Assembly (NCBI RefSeq): GCF_032926325.1 | Contig: NZ_CP136709.1 | Coordinates: 2,760,501 to 2,824,500 of the forward strand | Length of the DNA stretch: 64,000 bases | From: Aestuariibaculum lutulentum | GTDB taxonomy: Bacteria > Bacteroidota > Bacteroidia > Flavobacteriales > Flavobacteriaceae | Direction of reading: 5' to 3' | In this document: positions 42,680 to 51,862 of the stretch, one piece after another | How positions within the stretch are numbered: the stretch's first letter is position 1 | How the letters are laid out: each line of letters starts with the position of its first letter | Notes under the pieces: generated by a model | What the model was told of the DNA's origin: nothing | Databases searched by the model: none | What the model saw: the letters and a program-made list of their open reading frames with translations, nothing else | Program-made: the position numbers and the translations under genes

Positions 42680-43798
42680 TTATAAGTTCTTTTTATACGT
42701 TCGTCTGCGCGCATAAACTTTAGAATCGAAATGTTTCCAAATCTGCCTTATGGCTATATTGTCGTCTAATTCAGGAGTTCTTACACAAGTTTCAACGCCT
42801 TTTTCCTTGAACGTTTCGTAAAATTCATTAAAGATAAGGGCATGAACACCTTTGTGTTGATAATCGGGATGCACACCGATTAAATAGAAAATCGCATTTT
42901 TGCTATTTTTCTTAGCACGTAAAATATGGGCGAATCCAAAAGGAAATAATTTACCCTTCGCTTTTTGTAAAGCTTCAGCGAATGACGGAAGTACAACAGC
43001 GAAGGCTATTAAGTTATCGTCTTTATCTACTACAAATTTGATGTACTCTGGATTAACAAATCCGATGAATTTCTTTTTAAAATATTCTTTTTGAATATCG
43101 GTAACAGCAACGAAAGACGATAGTTTAGCATAGGTGTCGTTAAACAAATCGAACATACGATCTACATAAGGCATCACTTCAGAAGTTTTAGTGAAGTTTA
43201 ACGCTTTTAGCTGATACCTCCTGGTAACAATATCGTTGAGTTTTAAAAATACTTTAGGATCTACAACATCAAAAGAAAAGCTACTTTCAGAATAGGACTT
43301 TTCAATGTTGTAACCTAAGGCTTCATAGTGCTTTATATAATAAGGATGGTTGTACCAGGTAACCATGGTGGCTCTGTTTTCAAATCCGTCATACATTACA
43401 CCAACTTTGTCTAAATTTGAAAAACCAACTGGACCTTCAGCATATTCTAAACCATGAGAGCGGCCTATTTCTTCAACTTTATTTAACAAGGCTTTAGAGA
43501 CCTCTAAATCGTCGATGAAATCGAACCAGCCAAAGCGCATTTTTTTTACGTCTTGGCCATTAACCTCAAGCCAGTTTATCATGGCAGAAACTCGCCCTAC
43601 AATTTCATTATTCTTATAAGCTAAAAACAATGTGGCTTCTGCATCGTTAAAAACAGGATTTTCGTTAACATCGAACGTTTTGGCTTCTTCTGAAATGATG
43701 GGTGGTACCCAATATTTTGAGCCTTTGTAAAGCTTAAATGGAAACTTAACAAAGTCTTTTAAATCTTTTTTAGTTTTAACTTCTTTTATTGTAATCAT
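42680..43798 (-). CDS. GNAT-fold acyltransferase, bCerS-like (candidate N-acyltransferase)
   Basis: A 372-aa GNAT-superfamily protein. The N-terminus FVKFPFKLYKGSKYWVPPII, FNDAEATLFLAYKNNEIVGR near residue 50, and AEGPVGFSNLDKVGVMYDGF near 119 fit the large Bacteroidota/Caulobacter N-acyltransferase type; the acetyl-CoA-binding Q-x-x-K-G-V-H is in VHPDYQHKGVHALIFNEF near 312. The bacterial ceramide synthase (bCerS) is a member of this broad type and is found with spt. It converges on spt here. A role in N-acylating capnine or dihydrosphingosine is inference; it is often annotated only as hypothetical. Confidence 0.75.
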   Translation of the reverse strand: MITIKEVKTKKDLKDFVKFPFKLYKGSKYWVPPIISEEAKTFDVNENPVFNDAEATLFLAYKNNEIVGRVSAMINWLEVNGQDVKKMRFGWFDFIDDLEVSKALLNKVEEIGRSHGLEYAEGPVGFSNLDKVGVMYDGFENRATMVTWYNHPYYIKHYEALGYNIEKSYSESSFSFDVVDPKVFLKLNDIVTRRYQLKALNFTKTSEVMPYVDRMFDLFNDTYAKLSSFVAVTDIQKEYFKKKFIGFVNPEYIKFVVDKDDNLIAFAVVLPSFAEALQKAKGKLFPFGFAHILRAKKNSKNAIFYLIGVHPDYQHKGVHALIFNEFYETFKEKGVETCVRTPELDDNIAIRQIWKHFDSKVYARRRTYKKNL

Positions 43799-43821
43799 AA
43801 AGTGCTTTTAAAACCGCAGGT

Positions 43822-44826
43822 TTAATTAAAGTCTACGGTTTCGCGTTTTTGTTTTGAATTAATCAAGTCGGAATCTCCTTTCTTGTTTTTATTTCGGCGA
43901 GATCTGCGTTGGCCTTCATCTTTAGCCGATGTGCCGTTATCAATTTCCTTATATGGGTCCTGGTGAAAATCTAAACGGTACGACATTCCAAAATTAACAC
44001 CAAATACAGATGGGGTATCTTTTGTGTTTAAAGTCATGGCTGTGTCTAGCTGAAAGTTTTCACTTAACAAATAGGCTCCACCAAATCTAAACAGATTGTC
44101 GGCATAGAAATCGCTTTTTATCCCTTGTGTTTCTGCAAAAATAACCCATTTTGGACTAAAGGAGTGGGTTAAGGTTAAAATATATTGAAAGTCGGATTGA
44201 TCTGTACCAATACGGTCTTTAATAAAGTTTGTAATGAACACAAAACCGCCTGCAAAATTGTTTTGAGTTGCAATCATGACTTTAGGGCTAAAACCTTCAA
44301 TACCCACCGCTGTATATGGGTTTTTATCGGTGTCGTAATTCACGCCGGCATAAACTGAAACCGCAGGAATTAAATGTTTCCATTTAAATTTGTGGTTCGC
44401 TTTCCAGCTATATAAATTAGGTTTGTCCTCTTCTGCATTTTTATAAGGATCGAAAACTAAATATTTGGCGCCCACGGTTAAAAATTTGAAGTTCGCTCGT
44501 TTGTCTTCAGCGTCTATAGTTGAAGTATATGTTTTGGTGTCACTTTGAAAAGTGCCTTCTACATTTAACTCCAGTTGCTCCCATAATAAACCATAACGTG
44601 CAGCAAAATCGACACCAAAACCTTCCACTTCATAGCTAGGTGCAGGTGTTCTTTTTTCGTTTATAAAATAAGGCCCAGCTTCAAATTGCAAGACATTTGT
44701 TCCTACAGAAAAAGCACTTCTGGAAGCACCTGGTCGGTTAGAATTTATAACGTCGGTGTATTGGGCAAAGCCTTTGGCGGCTATTAAACTAAGTGAAATA
44801 AACAGAGTAGATTTGATTAGCTTCAT
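43822..44826 (-). CDS. outer-membrane transporter-like beta-barrel protein
   Basis: A 334-aa exported protein with a signal peptide ending AAKGFAQ near residue 21. The rest is beta-barrel-like and resembles the 'phenol MetA-pathway' OM transporter family: INSNRPGASRSAFSVGTNVL near residue 27, FGVDFAARYGLLWEQLELNV near 70, and repeated amphipathic strands. The last ~45 residues are charged (RRSRRNKNKKGDSD) and probably lie outside the barrel. It is upstream of the GNAT gene on the same strand (23-bp gap), so the two could be cotranscribed; a link to lipid export is speculative. Confidence 0.72.
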   Translation of the reverse strand: MKLIKSTLFISLSLIAAKGFAQYTDVINSNRPGASRSAFSVGTNVLQFEAGPYFINEKRTPAPSYEVEGFGVDFAARYGLLWEQLELNVEGTFQSDTKTYTSTIDAEDKRANFKFLTVGAKYLVFDPYKNAEEDKPNLYSWKANHKFKWKHLIPAVSVYAGVNYDTDKNPYTAVGIEGFSPKVMIATQNNFAGGFVFITNFIKDRIGTDQSDFQYILTLTHSFSPKWVIFAETQGIKSDFYADNLFRFGGAYLLSENFQLDTAMTLNTKDTPSVFGVNFGMSYRLDFHQDPYKEIDNGTSAKDEGQRRSRRNKNKKGDSDLINSKQKRETVDFN

Positions 44827-44959
44827 AATGTTGAGTTTAATTTTCGCTGTATCAAAAAGATAAAACGAATACAGTATTTATACCGCTTTAGGCATTTCAA
44901 ATATAGAGATTTTATAGTTTTTTTATCATTTTTGAACGTTTTTTAAGCATATAGAATTG

Positions 44960-44967
44960 TATTTTTG
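44960..44967 (+). promoter_or_regulatory. -7 box of the DUF4834-yfhO operon
   Basis: TATTTTTG, exact match, 14 bp before the ATG at 44982. Confidence 0.45.
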
Positions 44968-44981
44968 TTAAAAAGAATTTT

Positions 44982-45266
44982 ATGATACAGCAAGCATCGG
45001 TGAACGGATTGATACGAATGATTTTGATAATTATTCTTGTGTATTACGGAATAAAAATCATTTCAAGGCTATTAACGCCGTTCCTTATAAAATATGTTTC
45101 TAAAAAAGCAGAACAAAGATTTGGTGGGCAATTTGGTAATTTTCAGCAACAACGCCAGCAGGAGCCTCCAAAAAAGGAAGGAGAGGTAACTATCGATAAA
45201 ATGCCAAATAGAAAATCTTCAAATAAAGAGGTTGGTGAATACGTGGATTACGAAGAAATTGACTAA
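44982..45266 (+). CDS. DUF4834-like small membrane protein
   Basis: A 94-aa protein with one N-terminal membrane helix (LIRMILIIILVYYGIKIIS), then a basic stretch, a Gln/Gly/Phe-rich linker (FGGQFGNFQQQRQQEPPKK) and an acidic end (EVGEYVDYEEID). The layout fits the Bacteroidota DUF4834 family, of unknown role. It lies 30 bp upstream of the YfhO-like gene and is probably in the same operon. Confidence 0.78.
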   Translation: MIQQASVNGLIRMILIIILVYYGIKIISRLLTPFLIKYVSKKAEQRFGGQFGNFQQQRQQEPPKKEGEVTIDKMPNRKSSNKEVGEYVDYEEID

Positions 45267-45296
45267 TTTTCGCACTCATTGATTTAAACCATTTTC

Positions 45297-47735
45297 ATGC
45301 AATTTTCATTTAAAAAAGCACTTCCACATTTATTAGTTATTTTAGGGTTTGTTATTGTTGCGCTAGCATATTTTAACCCGGTTTTAAAAGGAAAGAAAAT
45401 TTTTCAGAGCGATATCATGCAATATATAGGCATGAGTAAGCAACAAAATGATTTTAGAGAAGCAACAGGTACCGAAACCTATTGGACGGACAGTGCTTTT
45501 GCCGGGATGCCTACTTATCAGTTAGGGGCAAAATATCCGCATAATTATATTAAACAATTAGATTTAGCTTTACGTTTTATTCCGCGTCCGGCTGATTATT
45601 TATTTCTTTATTTTTTAGGCTTTTACATCTTACTTTTGGTGCTAAAAGTCGATTTTAAACTCGCTGCTTTAGGGGCTTTGGCCTTTGGTTTTTCAACCTA
45701 TTTAATCATTATTCTTGGAGTTGGGCATAATAGCAAGGCACATGCTATAGCCTATATGCCATTGGTGCTAAGTGGTATTATTTTAACTTTTCAGCGAAAA
45801 TATTTAGGAGGATTTTTACTTACAACTGTTGCGATGGGACTGGAGTTGGTTGCAAACCATTTCCAAATGACTTACTATTTAATGTTTTTGGTCATTATTT
45901 TAGGAATCGCTTATTTGGTTGATGCATACAAAAGGAAAACCTTACCAGACTATTTTAAAGCTATTGCAGTATTAGTTGGGGCGGTTGTTTTGTCGATAGC
46001 TTTAAATGCTACGAATATTTTAGCCACTCAAGAATACGTAAAGGAAAGCAAACGAGGAAAAAGCGAATTAACTATTAATCCTGATGGTTCACCTAAGGTT
46101 GCAACTACAGGTTTAGATAAAGACTATATTACACAATTTAGTTATGGAATAGCCGAAACATTTAATCTGTATATCCCAAGATTTATGGGAGGAGGTAATG
46201 GTGAAGATGTTGGTAAAGATTCTGCAACTTACGATGCTTTTAGAAAGTTAGGAGCAACCACTACACAAGCAGCTCAGGAAGCTAAACGTGCACCGATGTA
46301 TTGGGGAGAGCAACCAATAGTTGAGGCTCCTGCATATATTGGAGCAGTTGTACTATTTTTATTTGTACTGGCTTTGTTTTTAGTAAAAGGCCGATTAAAA
46401 TGGTGGTTGGTTGGCGGAACTGTATTTTCATTACTATTATCTTACGGAAAGAATTTTAGTTTACTAACCGATTTCTTTATTGATTATGTACCACTTTACA
46501 ATAAGTTTAGAGCAGTAACATCTATTCAGGTGTTACTGGAATTGTGTGTTCCGGTGTTAGCTGTTTTCGGACTGGTAAAGTTATTTAAAGATGAAAATAC
46601 TAAAGAAGAAAAGTTAAAAGCTTTAAAATATACTGCTGGTATAACTGGAGGAATAGCTGTTTTATTCCTGTTATTTAAGACTTCCTTATTCGATTTTGTT
46701 GGTGTAAACGATGGATTCTACCGTCAGAATTATGGGCCAGATTTTGTTGAAGCTTTAAAGGCCGATAGAAAAACATTATTTACTAATGATACGATAAGAA
46801 CTTTGGTTTTGGTGCTGTTATCAGCCGGAGCGGTTTACATGTTCTTAAAAGAGAAGTTTAAACAACAAACCGTTATTTTTGTTTTTGCAGCCTTGATTTT
46901 ATTTGATTTGGTGGGTGTAGACAGACGTTACGTAAACAATGACGATTTTGTCTCAGCGAGAGAAGTCGATAAGCCATTTACAGCAAATGCGATTGATAAG
47001 GAAATTTTAAAAGACGAGAGTCATTTTAGAGTTTACGATTTAGTTTCAGGGCCATCAAAACCTTCGTATTTCCATAATTCTTTAACGGGTTATAACGCAG
47101 CGGAATTACGCCGTTATAATGATGTTTTTGAGTTTTATGTGGCTAAAAACAATATGAATGTATTGAATTTGCTGAATACAAAATACATTATTGCTCAAGA
47201 TAAAGAAGGGCAGATGTTCCCTTATGTAAATGATGAGGCTAATGGTAATGCCTGGTTTATTGAAAGTTTTAAAACCGTTGATAATCCTAACGATGAAATC
47301 TTAGCTTTAGATAAGTTGGACAATAAAAAACAGGCGGTTTTGAATATCGTTGATTTTGGAAATACCTTCAAATCTGAAATTCCAAACTACACAGTAGATT
47401 CAACCGCAACCATAACTTTGGTTGAACAACAACCTAACTATTTAAAATATCAGTCGGTTAACAAAAATGATGGTTTTGCTGTATTTTCAGAAGTGTATTA
47501 TGGAAATGGTTGGAAAACGATTATCGACGGTAAAGAGGCTTCGCATATTCGTGTAGATTATACCTTACGCGGTATGGAAATTCCAGAGGGTAAACATACA
47601 ATTGAGTTTAAGTTCGACCCGGATGTGGTGAAAACCGGAAGTACAATAACTTTAGCGGGCTCATTACTTTTTGCTTTGCTATTGGTTGGTGGATTATTTT
47701 ACGAGTTTAAAAAGAAAAAGGAAACTATTGCCTAA
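45297..47735 (+). CDS. YfhO-family polytopic membrane protein
   Basis: An 812-aa inner-membrane protein with about 12 hydrophobic segments and a large extracytoplasmic C-terminal domain, followed by a last membrane helix. The YfhO pattern includes FQSDIMQYIGMSKQQNDFRE near residue 35, WTDSAFAGMPTYQLGAKYPH near 62, ILGVGHNSKAHAIAYMPLVL near 136, and NHFQMTYYLMFLVI near 183; the soluble part has SLTGYNAAELRRYNDVFEFY. In Gram-positive relatives YfhO-type proteins glycosylate cell-envelope polymers. The next gene overlaps it by 8 bp and encodes a glycosyltransferase, so a role in surface glycan assembly is likely. Confidence 0.88.
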   Translation: MQFSFKKALPHLLVILGFVIVALAYFNPVLKGKKIFQSDIMQYIGMSKQQNDFREATGTETYWTDSAFAGMPTYQLGAKYPHNYIKQLDLALRFIPRPADYLFLYFLGFYILLLVLKVDFKLAALGALAFGFSTYLIIILGVGHNSKAHAIAYMPLVLSGIILTFQRKYLGGFLLTTVAMGLELVANHFQMTYYLMFLVIILGIAYLVDAYKRKTLPDYFKAIAVLVGAVVLSIALNATNILATQEYVKESKRGKSELTINPDGSPKVATTGLDKDYITQFSYGIAETFNLYIPRFMGGGNGEDVGKDSATYDAFRKLGATTTQAAQEAKRAPMYWGEQPIVEAPAYIGAVVLFLFVLALFLVKGRLKWWLVGGTVFSLLLSYGKNFSLLTDFFIDYVPLYNKFRAVTSIQVLLELCVPVLAVFGLVKLFKDENTKEEKLKALKYTAGITGGIAVLFLLFKTSLFDFVGVNDGFYRQNYGPDFVEALKADRKTLFTNDTIRTLVLVLLSAGAVYMFLKEKFKQQTVIFVFAALILFDLVGVDRRYVNNDDFVSAREVDKPFTANAIDKEILKDESHFRVYDLVSGPSKPSYFHNSLTGYNAAELRRYNDVFEFYVAKNNMNVLNLLNTKYIIAQDKEGQMFPYVNDEANGNAWFIESFKTVDNPNDEILALDKLDNKKQAVLNIVDFGNTFKSEIPNYTVDSTATITLVEQQPNYLKYQSVNKNDGFAVFSEVYYGNGWKTIIDGKEASHIRVDYTLRGMEIPEGKHTIEFKFDPDVVKTGSTITLAGSLLFALLLVGGLFYEFKKKKETIA

Positions 47736-49005
47736 AAAAGTCCTCATAATAAGCTATTACTGGCCTCCTGCTGGAGGTCCCGGAGTTCAACGTTGGTTAA
47801 AGTTTGTAAAATACTTACCAGATTTTAATGTTGAGCCGATAGTTTATATTCCTGAAAATCCTAATTATCCACTTCTTGATGAAAGTTTATTAGAAGAAGT
47901 TTCTAAAGATGTAACAATCATCAAACAGCCGATTAATGAGCCTTATAAACTGGCAGGGTTATTTTCTAAGAAGTCGTCGAAAGCTATTAGTAAGGGGATT
48001 ATTCCGGAACAAAAAAAGCAGAGTTTAACTGAAAAACTTTTGCTGTTTGTACGTGGAAACTTTTTTATTCCTGATGCGCGTAAAGGATGGGTAAAACCTT
48101 CGGTTAATTTTCTTTCAGAATATATTTCAAAAGAACATATTGAAACTATTATAACCACCGGGCCACCACATAGTATGCACTTAATTGGTTTACATTTAAA
48201 AACTAAATTAGGCGTGAAATGGCTGGCCGATTTTAGAGATCCGTGGACAACGATTGGATACCATAAGCAGTTAAAATTGACGTCCTCTTCAGCTAAAAAA
48301 CATAAGGCTTTAGAAAAGGAAGTTTTAAATTCAGCTGATGAAATTATTGTAACCAGTTTTACTACAAAATCTGAATTTGAAGCAATTACAAACAAACCTG
48401 TTCATGTTATTACCAATGGTTATGATTATGAGCCTTTGGAGGAATTTACAATGGATTCTAAGTTTTCTTTGGCGCATATAGGTTCCTTATTATCAAAGCG
48501 TAATCCGGAAGTTTTGTGGCGTGTGTTACGCGATTTAAGGAATGAAAGTGATGGTTTTGCCAAAGACTTTCAATTGAATTTAATAGGGGCCGTAAGCGAA
48601 GATGTGCTAAGATCTATGAATAGATATGGTTTAGATAATTGTATTAAAAATATAGGCTATGTATCACATCAAAAGGCGATAAAGCATCAAAAGCAGTCGC
48701 AATTGTTGCTGCTTATTGAAATTGATTCAGACGAAACCAAATGCATTATTCCAGGAAAACTTTTTGAGTATATGGTGTCTAATCGACCAATTATAGCCTT
48801 AGGTCCTAAAGATTCAGATGTCGAGGCCATTATTAAAGAAACCAACACAGGTAACTACTTTTACTATAACAGTTACAGTTCATTAAAATCTGTTATTTTA
48901 GAGCATTATAAGGCATTTAAAAATAACGAATTACAAGTGCACGCCATTGGTCTGCAAAAATACAGTCGTAAGGCTTTAACCAAATCGCTATCAAATTTGA
49001 TTTAA
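47728..49005 (+). CDS. GT4-like glycosyltransferase
   Basis: A 425-aa GT-B glycosyltransferase. The N-terminus PKKVLIISYYWPPAGGPGVQ is the typical acceptor-domain start; the linker shows WLADFRDPWTTIGYHKQLK near residue 165, and the donor domain has LAHIGSLLSKRNPEVLWRVL and the nucleotide-sugar motif CIIPGKLFEYMVSNRPIIAL near 340. I choose the TTG at 47728, inside the end of the YfhO gene; the longer opening at 47671 adds residues unlike the family. The following flippase begins at the base after its stop. Probable role: surface polysaccharide synthesis. Confidence 0.88.
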   Translation: MPKKVLIISYYWPPAGGPGVQRWLKFVKYLPDFNVEPIVYIPENPNYPLLDESLLEEVSKDVTIIKQPINEPYKLAGLFSKKSSKAISKGIIPEQKKQSLTEKLLLFVRGNFFIPDARKGWVKPSVNFLSEYISKEHIETIITTGPPHSMHLIGLHLKTKLGVKWLADFRDPWTTIGYHKQLKLTSSSAKKHKALEKEVLNSADEIIVTSFTTKSEFEAITNKPVHVITNGYDYEPLEEFTMDSKFSLAHIGSLLSKRNPEVLWRVLRDLRNESDGFAKDFQLNLIGAVSEDVLRSMNRYGLDNCIKNIGYVSHQKAIKHQKQSQLLLLIEIDSDETKCIIPGKLFEYMVSNRPIIALGPKDSDVEAIIKETNTGNYFYYNSYSSLKSVILEHYKAFKNNELQVHAIGLQKYSRKALTKSLSNLI

Positions 49006-50463
49006 ATGGGTATTGTTGCTTCACAATCTGTAAAAAATATCATTTCTACTTACTTAGGTTTTTTTATTGGAGCTATTAATACCTTGTTCCTCTATACCAA
49101 ATTTATGAGTGATGAGTATTATGGAATGGTGGGTTATATGTTGTCGTTAGCTTATGTTATAATGCCAGTAATGGCTTTTGGGGTGCATAATACTATTGTC
49201 AAGTTTTATTCATCTTTTAAAACAAGAGTATCGCTCAACAGCTTTTTAACATTGATGCTTTTTCTACCCATCATAGTTACTATTCCATTAACTGTTTTAG
49301 GAGTTTTTAGTTATGATACCATTGCCGGATTTCTGTCAAAGGAGAATGTAATCATTAAAAATTACTTATGGCATACCTTTATTATAGCGATAGCCTTAGC
49401 GTATTTTGAAGTGTTTTTTGCCTGGGCAAAAGTACAGATGCAAACCGTGTTTGGAAATTTTATGAAAGAGGTTTTTCATAGAGTAGGTGCTATGATACTT
49501 TTGTTTATGTTGCATTTTGAAGTTATAGGTATTGAACAGTTTATGCAAGGACTGGTTTTGGTTTATATTATTCGAATGTTAATTATGAAACTTTACGCAT
49601 TCAGTATTAAATGGCCGGTGTTGACCTTTAAAAAGGTGAATAACCTGAGCAGTATTTTAAAGTATTCATTTTTAATCATTATTGCAGGTTCTATTGCCAC
49701 GGTATTGTTGGATGTCGATAAGGTAATGTTAGGTCATTATATTCCTATTGAAGAAATAGCCTATTATAATGTGGCAATTTTTATTGCAGCGGTTATAGCG
49801 GTGCCACAACGGTCAATGCATCAAATTTTGCTGCCACTATCGGCAAAATATATCAATGAAAAAGATATTAAATCATTGGAGGATTTATCAAAGCGTAGTT
49901 CACTTACCTTATTTGTGGTTAGCGGATTAATTTTTTTATTAATCGTTTTAAACATAAAGCAGTTGTATCACATCATACCGGAAGAGTTTAGTGATGCACT
50001 GTTTGTAGTCATTATTATTAGTGTGGCTAAATTATACGATGCGCTTTTAGGAAGTAATAATGCTATTTTATTCAACAGCGATTATTACAGGATGGTATTG
50101 TTACTTGGGGTTATTCTGGTGGTGTTAATGGTGTTATTAAATGTTATTTTTATCCCGTTATTAGGAATCAATGGCGCGGCATTAGCAACGTTTTTAGCTA
50201 TGTTTTTATACAATACGATTAAGCTGATTTTTGTTTACAGGAAATTTAAAATTTTACCATTTACAGCTAATACTTTAAAAACTGGTGGCGTTATAGTTTT
50301 GGCAGTTATTCTATTCTATTTCTGGGATTTTCCGTTTCACCCGATTTTGAATATTAGTTTAAAGTCAGCTTTAGTTGGGCTGATTTATGTTTATGTTATT
50401 CATAAGTTTAAATTATCGGATAATATTTCTTCACTTCTCGATAGATTTATCAAACTTAAATAA
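49006..50463 (+). CDS. polysaccharide flippase (Wzx/MATE-like, MviN superfamily)
   Basis: A 485-aa inner-membrane protein with about 14 hydrophobic segments, of the oligosaccharide flippase type. The start VASQSVKNIISTYLGFFIGA is characteristic, as are LLDVDKVMLGHYIPIEEIAY near residue 243 and GINGAALATFLAMFLYN near 388. It probably moves lipid-linked glycan units across the membrane. It directly abuts the glycosyltransferase gene, completing the group small membrane protein-YfhO-GT4-flippase. Confidence 0.9.
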   Translation: MGIVASQSVKNIISTYLGFFIGAINTLFLYTKFMSDEYYGMVGYMLSLAYVIMPVMAFGVHNTIVKFYSSFKTRVSLNSFLTLMLFLPIIVTIPLTVLGVFSYDTIAGFLSKENVIIKNYLWHTFIIAIALAYFEVFFAWAKVQMQTVFGNFMKEVFHRVGAMILLFMLHFEVIGIEQFMQGLVLVYIIRMLIMKLYAFSIKWPVLTFKKVNNLSSILKYSFLIIIAGSIATVLLDVDKVMLGHYIPIEEIAYYNVAIFIAAVIAVPQRSMHQILLPLSAKYINEKDIKSLEDLSKRSSLTLFVVSGLIFLLIVLNIKQLYHIIPEEFSDALFVVIIISVAKLYDALLGSNNAILFNSDYYRMVLLLGVILVVLMVLLNVIFIPLLGINGAALATFLAMFLYNTIKLIFVYRKFKILPFTANTLKTGGVIVLAVILFYFWDFPFHPILNISLKSALVGLIYVYVIHKFKLSDNISSLLDRFIKLK

Positions 50464-50470
50464 TATAAAA

Positions 50471-50519
50471 AGAAACCCCCTCGAAGTTGCTTTAGGGCGA
50501 ACATATCGAAGGGATTTCT
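50471..50519 (-). terminator. terminator of the Asn/Arg-rich protein gene
   Basis: On the minus strand AGAAATCCCTTCGA pairs with TCGAGGGGGTTTCT (14 bp with two G-T wobbles), loop of 21 nt, then a T-run. The wobble positions are C-A mismatches in plus-strand RNA, so it is directional. Confidence 0.75.
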
Positions 50520-50538
50520 AAACTAACCAACCAAAATT

Positions 50539-51654
50539 TTAAGATCGTCTGTTATGTGAATTTGCCGATCTGTTATTGTCTTTACTATTATTACCTCTCG
50601 TGTTAGATGCCATTGGTTTACTTTTTGAACCTTGGTAAACATTTGAACTTCTTTGTTGTGTTGCTCTTGATTTATCATTTGATCTTTGAGCTATTTGAGA
50701 GGACTTTCTGGTGTCTCTGTTATTGTTATTGTATATACGAGTATTATTACTGTTTGGTTTTTGTGTTACTCGATTTTGTTCGTAATTTCTTGAATTGTTA
50801 TTTCTAATCGCTTTGTTATCTCTATAAACGTTATTGTTTCTAGAATTATTGCGATTAACGTCTGGTTGATAGGTTCTATTAGAACTTCTGTTAACCGTTT
50901 TATTGTTGTAATTTCTATTGTTATCTGCTGTATAACGGTTTGAATTTATGTTTTTAGGACTTCTGTTAACAGTAGCATAACTACTATTTCTTTTAATGGT
51001 ATTACCATGTCTGTTGGCAACCGAAGTTCTTGGTCTATAATTGTTATAATACGGTCTGTGGTATTTGTAACGTACAGGTTTATAGTACTGTCTGTAAGGT
51101 CTGTTATACACTACACAATAATCACGGGCAGGAATACTGTAGTATCTGTGCCAAGGTCTGTATACATAATGTCTGTTATATACATTAATGTATCCGGTAC
51201 AGTGCGAAAACACGTTGTATCTGTTGTAATGAACATATAGTCCGCCAACACGGGTTACAAATCCGTAGTTATTGTAATTTATATTTACATGGCCTACTTG
51301 TGATACGCGACCAAAGTAATCGTAATAAATTGGTGTGTTTTCAATTTGAATAATAGCACCAAATTCATCGTATTGCACATAAGCGTTATAATCGTAACCA
51401 GAATTAAAACTGATGTTGAAATTTGGTGATCCAACCGATACGTTTAGTTGCGAATTGTTTCCAAGTATGTTAAAGTCGAACTGTCCATCTCTAAATACTG
51501 AAAACTCAATACCGTTTTCAACAAATATGAAAGAATTACCATAACCTCTGTTATAAATGGTTGTTTCTGCATGTTCTGTATTGGTGGTTGTGGCTGCATG
51601 AGTAGTGAAGCCTGTAAGGACTAAACCTGCTAATAAGAATATAAACTTTTTCAT
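50539..51654 (-). CDS. secreted Asn/Arg/Tyr-rich low-complexity protein (hypothetical)
   Basis: A 371-aa exported protein. The signal peptide (KKFIFLLAGLVLTGFTTHAA) precedes a folded-looking part of ~130 residues with repeated beta motifs (FGRVSQVGHVNINYNNYGFV, TRVGGLYVHYNRYNVFSHC). From ~residue 165 the composition changes to Tyr/Arg/Pro-rich and then Asn/Arg/Ser-rich (NSNRYTADNNRNYNNKTVNR) up to the end, with no hydrophobic core, so it is probably disordered and very basic. It may bind polyanions such as extracellular polysaccharide or nucleic acid. I do not recognise the tail; the front is a Bacteroidota-type repeat. Its -7 box lies at 51702-51709. Confidence 0.7.
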   Translation of the reverse strand: MKKFIFLLAGLVLTGFTTHAATTTNTEHAETTIYNRGYGNSFIFVENGIEFSVFRDGQFDFNILGNNSQLNVSVGSPNFNISFNSGYDYNAYVQYDEFGAIIQIENTPIYYDYFGRVSQVGHVNINYNNYGFVTRVGGLYVHYNRYNVFSHCTGYINVYNRHYVYRPWHRYYSIPARDYCVVYNRPYRQYYKPVRYKYHRPYYNNYRPRTSVANRHGNTIKRNSSYATVNRSPKNINSNRYTADNNRNYNNKTVNRSSNRTYQPDVNRNNSRNNNVYRDNKAIRNNNSRNYEQNRVTQKPNSNNTRIYNNNNRDTRKSSQIAQRSNDKSRATQQRSSNVYQGSKSKPMASNTRGNNSKDNNRSANSHNRRS

Positions 51655-51701
51655 AATTGCTCGTTTTTTATGTTACGCTTATTGAATTACAAACAGCGTG
51701 C

Positions 51702-51709
51702 CAAAAATA
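51702..51709 (-). promoter_or_regulatory. -7 box of the Asn/Arg-rich protein gene
   Basis: Minus-strand TATTTTTG, exact match, about 48 bp before the ATG; -33 not clear. Confidence 0.45.
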
Positions 51710-51850
51710 AAATACAGTAGGAGAGTTGTGTTTAAGTTATTGTTTATTAGTGTCTTATTTGTGAAAATAAAAAATATTTATTGTAGTGAAGAAATACTTT
51801 TTAAGACTGAATTTTGAGAATAAAAGTTAGTAAAGTCAGAGAATACTCAT

Positions 51851-51858
51851 TATTTTTG
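51851..51858 (+). promoter_or_regulatory. -7 box at the start of the TPR kinase gene
   Basis: TATTTTTG ends five bases before the ATG at 51863. If used, transcription would begin at or very near the start codon (leaderless mRNA). Confidence 0.35.
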
Positions 51859-51862
51859 AGTT

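Noticed and set aside
47943..48395. 150-aa minus-strand frame inside the glycosyltransferase gene
   Set aside because: Shadow of the GT4 coding sequence; no family motifs and no promoter.
51007..51240. 77-aa plus-strand frame inside the Asn/Arg-rich gene
   Set aside because: Arises from the low-complexity composition of the opposite strand.
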